The position numbers and the translations under genes are program-made. Below, in pieces: positions 7,284-11,996 of a stretch of DNA of 11,996 nucleotides. The first letter of the stretch is position 1. Each line of letters starts with the position of its first letter. The notes under the pieces were generated by a model. That model was not told where the DNA came from. It saw only the letters and a list, made by a program, of their open reading frames with translations, and ran no database searches. Source of the stretch: Candidatus Moraniibacteriota bacterium (GTDB lineage: Bacteria > Patescibacteriota > Minisyncoccia > Moranbacterales > UBA2206); the NCBI GenBank assembly GCA_003543115.1, contig DPJH01000050.1:1-11996 (forward strand). Reading direction: 5' to 3'.

Positions 7284-7781
7284 ATGTTTAAAAAAACAGC
7301 GATTGTCATTATCGTTTTGGCGGTTGCCGCTTTTCTCTACTGGACTGTCTCGCCTCTTTTTGTTGATAAGCAAGTGGAAGAAAAAATAGAAGACCTTGTT
7401 TCTGATGGAAAGATGCAAGAACCATCAGGGCTGAATCAAGGACAGGAAAAAATAGATATTGTTTCCGCGGGACAATTTACGGGTCTGGCGAACCATGAAG
7501 CTCAGGGCACAGCCAGGATCATTAAGGTGGACGAAAAATATTTTATCCGTTTTGAGGAAGATTTCAGAAGCAGTAACGGCCCGGATGTGCATGTTTATCT
7601 GGGAAGAAATGGCAATTATGATCCCCAAACTGATCTGGGCTTGATCAAGGGCAATATTGGCAGCCAGAATTATGATATTCCCGGTTCTATAAACATAGGC
7701 GATTACAATGAAGTGTGGATCTGGTGCAGAGCATTTTCCGTGCCTTTCGGAAAAGCGGAATTGAAAAAGGAGCAAACATAG
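7284..7781 (+). CDS. Membrane-anchored DM13 domain protein
   Basis: This 165-residue protein has an N-terminal hydrophobic anchor (residues ~4-25) after MFKK, a short charged helical spacer (~30-45), and a DM13 domain over residues ~60-162. Domain hallmarks are GQFTG at the start, SSNGPDVHVYLG in the middle, and a closing strand EVWIWC with C148 followed by RAFSVPFGKAEL. DM13 domains are small beta-sandwiches proposed to act in extracytoplasmic redox chemistry through a conserved Cys, often next to DOMON domains; that role is a family hypothesis and no DOMON partner is seen here. The gene lies 121 bases after the beta-helix gene and is followed by a terminator, so it is probably the last gene of the polysaccharide block. 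No Shine-Dalgarno sequence precedes the ATG. The domain assignment is firm; the function in this locus is unknown. Confidence 0.85.
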   Translation: MFKKTAIVIIVLAVAAFLYWTVSPLFVDKQVEEKIEDLVSDGKMQEPSGLNQGQEKIDIVSAGQFTGLANHEAQGTARIIKVDEKYFIRFEEDFRSSNGPDVHVYLGRNGNYDPQTDLGLIKGNIGSQNYDIPGSINIGDYNEVWIWCRAFSVPFGKAELKKEQT

Positions 7782-7823
7782 GGATCAAATGCGACTAGCG
7801 GATTGGAATAAGCTAAAAAATCG

Positions 7824-7847
7824 CTCTGATGAAGAATCAGAGTTTTT
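7824..7847 (+). terminator. Rho-independent terminator after the DM13 gene
   Basis: CTCTGAT (7824-7830) and ATCAGAG (7836-7842) form a perfect seven-pair stem around a GAAGA loop. Five T residues follow, and an A-run (7815-7820) lies upstream. It sits 42 bases after the DM13 stop and marks the likely end of the transcript that begins before the dehydrogenase gene. Confidence 0.82.
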
Positions 7848-7884
7848 ATATAAGAAGAAACGGCATATTGAGATTAAATTAGAC

Positions 7885-7913
7885 TTGACAAGCCGCTTTT
7901 TTTTTGGTAGTAT
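7885..7913 (+). promoter_or_regulatory. Sigma70-type promoter for the beta-sandwich surface protein
   Basis: A perfect TTGACA (7885-7890) and TAGTAT (7908-7913) are separated by 17 bases. The spacer contains nine consecutive T residues (7897-7905), which would add rigidity or curvature. Transcription would begin near 7920 and give a leader of about 35 bases to the ATG at 7955. The position right after a terminator and before a new gene supports the call. This is the strongest promoter in the window. Confidence 0.62.
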
Positions 7914-7954
7914 ATCAAGTTAATTTTTAAATAATTTCAATCTAATAAACAACT

Positions 7955-9649
7955 ATGAGTATGATTAAAAATTCGCTTAGCAGGGCAAAAACAGCTTGGA
8001 ATAAGTTTTTTTCCGAAGAAAAGAAGGGAAATAGAAATATAATTTTCTATGTTTTAGGAGTTTTTCTCCTGGGAATAATTATTTTTGAAGGCTTTTATTT
8101 ATGGAATATCAAGGAACAGCCAATCCAGCTTGTGGAAGAAAAGCCGGCCGTGTCTTCAGCTAAGGAGAAAAACGGAATGATCATAGGAGTGGCGCAAGAA
8201 GGATATAGCAAAGATGCTCAAGGCACTAATGATTCCGGTTTTGAATTAAATGTCTATAAATCCCCTAAGTTGGTGGTCAGCAAAAATGCGAATGTGGAAA
8301 TCTCCAAAGAGCAATTTCATTTAGGCAAAAACAGCTTGAAGATAAGCTGGGTAAAGGCAAATGATAGGTCTGTTATATTGAACAACTATCTGCTTACACA
8401 AAAGGATAAATATTACAAGCTCGGCCTTTGGGTTTCCAGCGCTAAAGACGGCCATTTCAAAATTTCTCTAAACAATAAGGAGCAGGCTTCTGCGATAGCT
8501 GAAATGGGCGTGGTTGCCAATCCAGCGAATAAATTCAGATATTATGAATATAATTTTCGCTCTCCGCTAGAAGCTTCCAATTTGGAAATTTCTGCTGCGG
8601 ATATCGAATCAGGCGCCATCTTCATTGATGACATCAAACTTTTGCCTCTAAACATATCAAGCGACAAGGAACTGGCTTCCATCGAAGCTACTGTCGTCGG
8701 GAGCAATCAGCAAGCAAGAATTGGAGAAAGCCAGCTTGCCCACAATGAAAGTTCTGACGCTATGTCTGTTCCCAAGACTCTTATCGGGCAAACTTTTTCT
8801 TCACAAGGAGGAAATTTGGCAGGCGCATCTTTTTTCATCAATAAAAAAGGCAATGGTGGCGATGGGGAATATCTTCTAGAACTGAGAGAGTTTAATGAAA
8901 GCACAAAAGTATTTTCTCCGGAAAAAATAGCCGTGAAATCATTTTCGGCTAAAGATATTGATTCCGAGGTCAAACTTATCCCTATTATGGCTAAATTGGA
9001 AGCAGGAAAAAAATATTGGCTGGGATTTAACAACAGCGCAGCAAAAGTGAGCAAGGAAAATTATCTGGCTATCGGACAAACTGATGATAACGCAGCCTAT
9101 GCTCAAGGAAATATTTTCTTGCAAAAAGGAGAAAACAAATTCTTTACGGAAGAGAAGGATCTTAACTTTTCCAACAATTATATAGAACCGATAAGGCAAG
9201 GCGAGAGTGTCTTTTCTTATGGAGAAATGCTGTATGACCTAGGAAAAGGGAAAAAACGCCTGGATTATCAAGTGGATCCAGCTGACGGCAGTATCGCTTT
9301 GGATATTTATGGCGAAAAGAATATTTCCATTGATAAGGCAAAAACCATCAGTTTGAACGATAAAGACTCCTATTTGGCGTATAAAATTGAAACTAATGGA
9401 AAAAAAGTGCAAAGATTGGCCGTGAATAACCTGTTTTTCAACAACAATGTTCACATTTCCATTTCAACTGATGGCAATCAATGGACGGAAATATTTTCCA
9501 GCAACGCGGGAAAGCCAGGCCAGAATTCAGGAAAAATTGAAGTGGATTTTAAGAAAGAAGCTGAAGACGTTTTCATCAAAATAAAAAAGAATGGAGAGGC
9601 TAATAGCTCGTTTACAGGGGGTTATGCTATACTTGATCTAGCGGACTAA
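7955..9649 (+). CDS. Membrane-anchored surface protein with three predicted beta-sandwich domains
   Basis: I do not recognise a named family for the whole protein (564 residues). After a basic N terminus, residues ~28-50 are a membrane helix with no cleavage site, and everything else should be outside. Three beta-rich regions follow. The first, ~95-230, resembles a carbohydrate-binding module, with the typical ending IFIDDIKLLPLN. The second, ~275-410, opens with GQTFSSQGGNLAGASFF and contains LEAGKKYWLGF, like modules found on secreted glycan-active proteins. The third, ~420-564, contains HISISTDGNQWTEIF, a pattern of F5/8-type or similar sugar-binding sandwiches. No catalytic motif is apparent. 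It has its own promoter, has no Shine-Dalgarno sequence, and sits between the polymer-synthesis block and a flippase gene, so binding or anchoring the exopolysaccharide at the surface is a reasonable inference. An S-layer-associated or adhesive role is an alternative. Confidence 0.78.
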   Translation: MSMIKNSLSRAKTAWNKFFSEEKKGNRNIIFYVLGVFLLGIIIFEGFYLWNIKEQPIQLVEEKPAVSSAKEKNGMIIGVAQEGYSKDAQGTNDSGFELNVYKSPKLVVSKNANVEISKEQFHLGKNSLKISWVKANDRSVILNNYLLTQKDKYYKLGLWVSSAKDGHFKISLNNKEQASAIAEMGVVANPANKFRYYEYNFRSPLEASNLEISAADIESGAIFIDDIKLLPLNISSDKELASIEATVVGSNQQARIGESQLAHNESSDAMSVPKTLIGQTFSSQGGNLAGASFFINKKGNGGDGEYLLELREFNESTKVFSPEKIAVKSFSAKDIDSEVKLIPIMAKLEAGKKYWLGFNNSAAKVSKENYLAIGQTDDNAAYAQGNIFLQKGENKFFTEEKDLNFSNNYIEPIRQGESVFSYGEMLYDLGKGKKRLDYQVDPADGSIALDIYGEKNISIDKAKTISLNDKDSYLAYKIETNGKKVQRLAVNNLFFNNNVHISISTDGNQWTEIFSSNAGKPGQNSGKIEVDFKKEAEDVFIKIKKNGEANSSFTGGYAILDLAD

Positions 9650-9659
9650 AAAAATATCA

Positions 9660-9755
9660 AATAATTTTTTCCTGTTATGCGGCGCTGCAATTGAGATGAT
9701 AATAATGCCTATTTCATCGGATTTGGAAAGTATTTGGGAAAAAACAGGAATTATT
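9660..9755 (+). repeat. Long-range inverted repeat in the leader of the flippase gene
   Basis: AATAATT followed by a T-run and CCTGTT (9660-9676) is matched by AACAGGAATTATT (9743-9755). The arms pair perfectly as CCTGTT/AACAGG and AATAATT/AATTATT, apart from four unpaired T residues. The loop is about 66 bases and the repeat ends 15 bases before the ATG at 9770. It could fold the leader of the flippase message or join with the T-run as an inefficient terminator. No known riboswitch class is recognised. Confidence 0.35.
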
Positions 9756-9769
9756 TTTAAATTATAAAA

Positions 9770-11059
9770 ATGAGTTTGCAAGATTTAAGGATAAAATTTT
9801 CTTCATATAGCACATTCGCAAAAAACAGCACTGTTCTCTTTGTTGGTACGATGATAGCCAGCGTGCTGAACTATGTTTTTCACGTAGTGATCGGAAGATT
9901 CGTCAGTGTGGAAACCTATGGAGAGGCGGAAGCGCTGATTTCCATCATAAACATTGTTTCCGTTCCGGCTATGACGCTCGCCATGGTGGCTACCAAATAT
10001 GCCGCCTCTTGCAGCGCTGATGGAGACGCAAAGGGCAGTTATGAGATATTGAGATATCTCAATAAAAAGGTTTTCCAATACAGCTTGCCGATTTTCCTCC
10101 TGGCTGTTGCGGCCATACCTTTTGTGGGAGGTTTTTTGAATATTGATAACAGCACAGCCTTGGTATTGCTTTGGATCGCCATGCTGTTGTCATTTTTTTC
10201 CGCTATCACCTCGGGGATTTTGCGCGGCTGGCAGAAATTCAAAGATATCAGTTCTTCCAATGTCTGGGGCGCTGCCATCAAATTGATTTTCGGAATATTT
10301 TTAGTCAAAATCGGCTTTGGATTGAACGGCATTGTCGGGAGCATAGTGCTCGGGACTCTGGCATCATATGTGGCGACTATCCTAGCGCTGAGATTCATAC
10401 ATGCGAAAGAAAAAACTGCAAGCGCGAAATGTGAAAATACAATCGATTTTAAATCCTTAAGGAGGTATGTAATACCGGTTTTCGTGGGAAATCTGGCGAT
10501 CACGATCTTAGGCAATGGAGATATGATTTTGGCCAAGCATAATTTGGATGCCTTGGAGGCCGGACAATATGGAGCTCTGACTGTTGTTTCAAAAGTTATT
10601 TTTTTTGCCACCGGAATCATAGGAAGCGTTCTTTTTTCCATGTCGGCTGAAAACAGCCATAAGGGCCGTTCTTCAATGCATATCCTTAAGACAGCGCTTG
10701 TTTTGGTGCTGGGGGCTTCCGGAGCGGCAACGCTTATCTATTTTATGTATCCGGCATTCGTTCTCAGTCTTCTTTTCGGCAATAAATATTCAGGCGTGGC
10801 CTCCTATCTCGGATGGTTTGCCATAGCTGTCGGTCTGTTCTCGGTCGTTAATATTATTTTTCAATATCTGCTCTCCATCCGAAGGACAAAGATATCGTAT
10901 ACATTTCTGGCGGTGGCTGGTATAATGTTGGGAGCCATATTCTTGTATGGCAAGAATATCAGCAGCATATTGGCGATAATCATCATTTCACAAATAATAG
11001 CAATCATTATCAGTCTCTTTTTTCTTTTGGCAGGCAAGAAGGGCGAAAAAATATCATGA
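9770..11059 (+). CDS. Polysaccharide flippase (Wzx/MATE-like, MOP superfamily)
   Basis: A 429-residue, highly hydrophobic protein with about a dozen membrane helices. Its N terminus (FAKNSTVLFVGTMIASVLNY, then GRFVSVETYGEAEALISI) is characteristic of the oligosaccharide flippase/polysaccharide biosynthesis family, which moves lipid-linked sugars across the cytoplasmic membrane. A short basic cytoplasmic loop (LRYLNKK) and a second-half repeat (~240-429) fit the family. Length is slightly short but within the usual range. The ATG has no Shine-Dalgarno motif and is preceded by A/T only. The stop overlaps the next start as ATGA (11056-11059), implying translational coupling with the glycosyltransferase. 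A Wzx-type flippase is not needed by a processive synthase, so this pair may belong to a second glycan pathway, for example protein or lipid glycosylation. Confidence 0.87.
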   Translation: MSLQDLRIKFSSYSTFAKNSTVLFVGTMIASVLNYVFHVVIGRFVSVETYGEAEALISIINIVSVPAMTLAMVATKYAASCSADGDAKGSYEILRYLNKKVFQYSLPIFLLAVAAIPFVGGFLNIDNSTALVLLWIAMLLSFFSAITSGILRGWQKFKDISSSNVWGAAIKLIFGIFLVKIGFGLNGIVGSIVLGTLASYVATILALRFIHAKEKTASAKCENTIDFKSLRRYVIPVFVGNLAITILGNGDMILAKHNLDALEAGQYGALTVVSKVIFFATGIIGSVLFSMSAENSHKGRSSMHILKTALVLVLGASGAATLIYFMYPAFVLSLLFGNKYSGVASYLGWFAIAVGLFSVVNIIFQYLLSIRRTKISYTFLAVAGIMLGAIFLYGKNISSILAIIIISQIIAIIISLFFLLAGKKGEKIS

Positions 11060-11996
11060 AAACCATTTCCATAATCGTTCCAGTCTATAATGAGGAGAAA
11101 AATATCCCCCTGTTTTTTGCGCAGGTCGGAAAAGTTTTCGCGCAGCTGCCTCAATACGGATACGAAATAATTTTCATAAACGACGGCAGCCAGGATGATT
11201 CCAAGCAGGCAATTGAGAAATTGGCGGCTGCCAACCAACAGGTCTGCTATATAGGATTTTCGCGCAATTTCGGCAAGGAAGCGGCCACTTCCGCAGGACT
11301 CAATCATGCCACGGGAGACGCGGCGATTGTCATTGACGCCGATCTGCAGCACCCCACCGTTCTCATTCCGAAATTCATCGAGGCCTGGGAAAAAGGAGCG
11401 GAGGTGGTGATCGGGCTTCGCACGAAAAACGAAAGCCAATCTTTCATGAAAGCCATCGGATCGTTTTTCTATTACAAGACCATAAATTTTATCAGCCAGA
11501 CTCCTATCGTGAAAGGAGCTACGGATTTTCGTTTGGTGGACAGAAGGGTGATTGATGAATTCAATAAATTTTCCGAGCACGAGCGCATCACGCGGGGACT
11601 CATCGATTGGTTGGGATTTCGCAGGCAATTCGTGGAATTTACGGCTGACAAAAGAGCGCACGGCGTGGCTTCCTATTCGTATTTGAAGCTGATCAAGCTG
11701 GCCATATCTTCTTCCGTGGCTCACAGTTTGATTCCCTTGAAGCTTGCCGGATATTTGGGCATATTCATATTCATCACTACCGGCATCGGCGGACTGGCTA
11801 TTTTCATCCAGCGCTACATTTTTGACGATGTTCTCAATTGGCACATTTCCGGCACGGCGCAATTGGCAGTGCTTATAATATTTTTTATCGGCATAGTGCT
11901 TTCCTGTTTGGGACTCATCGCCTTGTATATAGGAAACATTTACAGCGAAGTTCTCGGCAGGCCGCTCTATGTGATACGGACGAAAGTTAATATAAA
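11056..11996 (+). CDS. GT2 glycosyltransferase, DPM1/GtrB/ArnC-like, cut off at the window end
   Basis: Translation from the ATG at 11056 stays open for 313 codons to the window edge without a stop, so the gene is 3'-partial, probably by only a few residues given the usual ~310-330. The GT-A domain (~1-225) starts ISIIVPVYNEE, has FINDGSQDDS, FSRNFGKEAA and the DAD metal-binding motif at 94-96 (DADLQHP), and DFRLVDRRV farther on. Two membrane helices follow at ~235-265 and ~275-305, with LGLIALYIGNIY in the second, as in GtrB-type enzymes. These transfer glucose or a related sugar from a nucleotide to undecaprenyl phosphate. It overlaps the flippase by four bases, and the pair would make and move a lipid-linked sugar. 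Its codons are visibly more GC-rich than those of the upstream synthase gene. The opposite-strand open frame through this region is a shadow. Confidence 0.9.
   Translation, partial: MKTISIIVPVYNEEKNIPLFFAQVGKVFAQLPQYGYEIIFINDGSQDDSKQAIEKLAAANQQVCYIGFSRNFGKEAATSAGLNHATGDAAIVIDADLQHPTVLIPKFIEAWEKGAEVVIGLRTKNESQSFMKAIGSFFYYKTINFISQTPIVKGATDFRLVDRRVIDEFNKFSEHERITRGLIDWLGFRRQFVEFTADKRAHGVASYSYLKLIKLAISSSVAHSLIPLKLAGYLGIFIFITTGIGGLAIFIQRYIFDDVLNWHISGTAQLAVLIIFFIGIVLSCLGLIALYIGNIYSEVLGRPLYVIRTKVNI

Noticed and set aside
10039..10641. 200-residue open frame on the minus strand
   Set aside because: It is fully antisense to the flippase gene, and its translation is low-complexity shadow sequence without motifs.
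10861..11862. 333-residue open frame on the minus strand
   Set aside because: It lies opposite the end of the flippase gene and the GT2 glycosyltransferase. Both have clear family motifs on the + strand, and the minus-strand product shows none.
1..11996. CRISPR arrays, tRNA or rRNA genes, insertion sequences
   Set aside because: No regularly spaced direct repeats, cloverleaf-like sequences, rRNA-like stretches or transposase motifs were seen on either strand.

Overview
The window looks like a stretch of an AT-rich, small-genome bacterial chromosome, most plausibly a member of the Candidate Phyla Radiation (Patescibacteria, Parcubacteria/Moranbacteria-like). This lineage call is an inference from low GC, gene starts without Shine-Dalgarno motifs, secreted proteins tethered by an uncleaved N-terminal anchor, and unusual domain combinations. 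TGA acts as a normal stop (genes ending at 7162 and 11059), so the recoded Absconditabacteria/Gracilibacteria code does not apply.

Layout. Positions 1-211 hold a possible tail of an upstream gene and a candidate promoter. At 212-2038 lies a monovalent cation/proton antiporter with a C-terminal soluble domain, closed by a strong intrinsic terminator (2078-2109). A 293-base gap then leads into a block on the + strand. The block contains a short nucleotide-sugar dehydrogenase (2332-3204), a 909-residue fusion of a processive GT2 polysaccharide synthase with an AlgG-like beta-helix epimerase (3240-5969), a membrane-anchored beta-helix protein with lyase-like features (6011-7162) and an anchored DM13 protein (7284-7781). 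It closes with a second intrinsic terminator (7824-7847). A new promoter (7885-7913) precedes an anchored multi-beta-sandwich surface protein (7955-9649). This is followed by a Wzx/MATE-type flippase (9770-11059) that overlaps by four bases a DPM1/GtrB-type GT2 glycosyltransferase running off the window end (11056-11996).

How the genes fit together. The dehydrogenase would make a nucleotide-activated uronic acid. The synthase half of the fusion would polymerise and extrude it, and the tethered beta-helix would epimerise the polymer as it emerges. The family motif DPHD and an Arg exactly 26 residues after its His are both present. The second beta-helix protein could cleave or further edit the chain, and the beta-sandwich protein could bind it at the surface. 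This is the logic of bacterial alginate synthesis (AlgD, Alg8, AlgG, AlgL) compressed into very few polypeptides. The single-chain Alg8-AlgG-like fusion is the most interesting thing here. The actual sugar is not shown by the sequence, so 'alginate' should be read as 'alginate-like polyuronate'.
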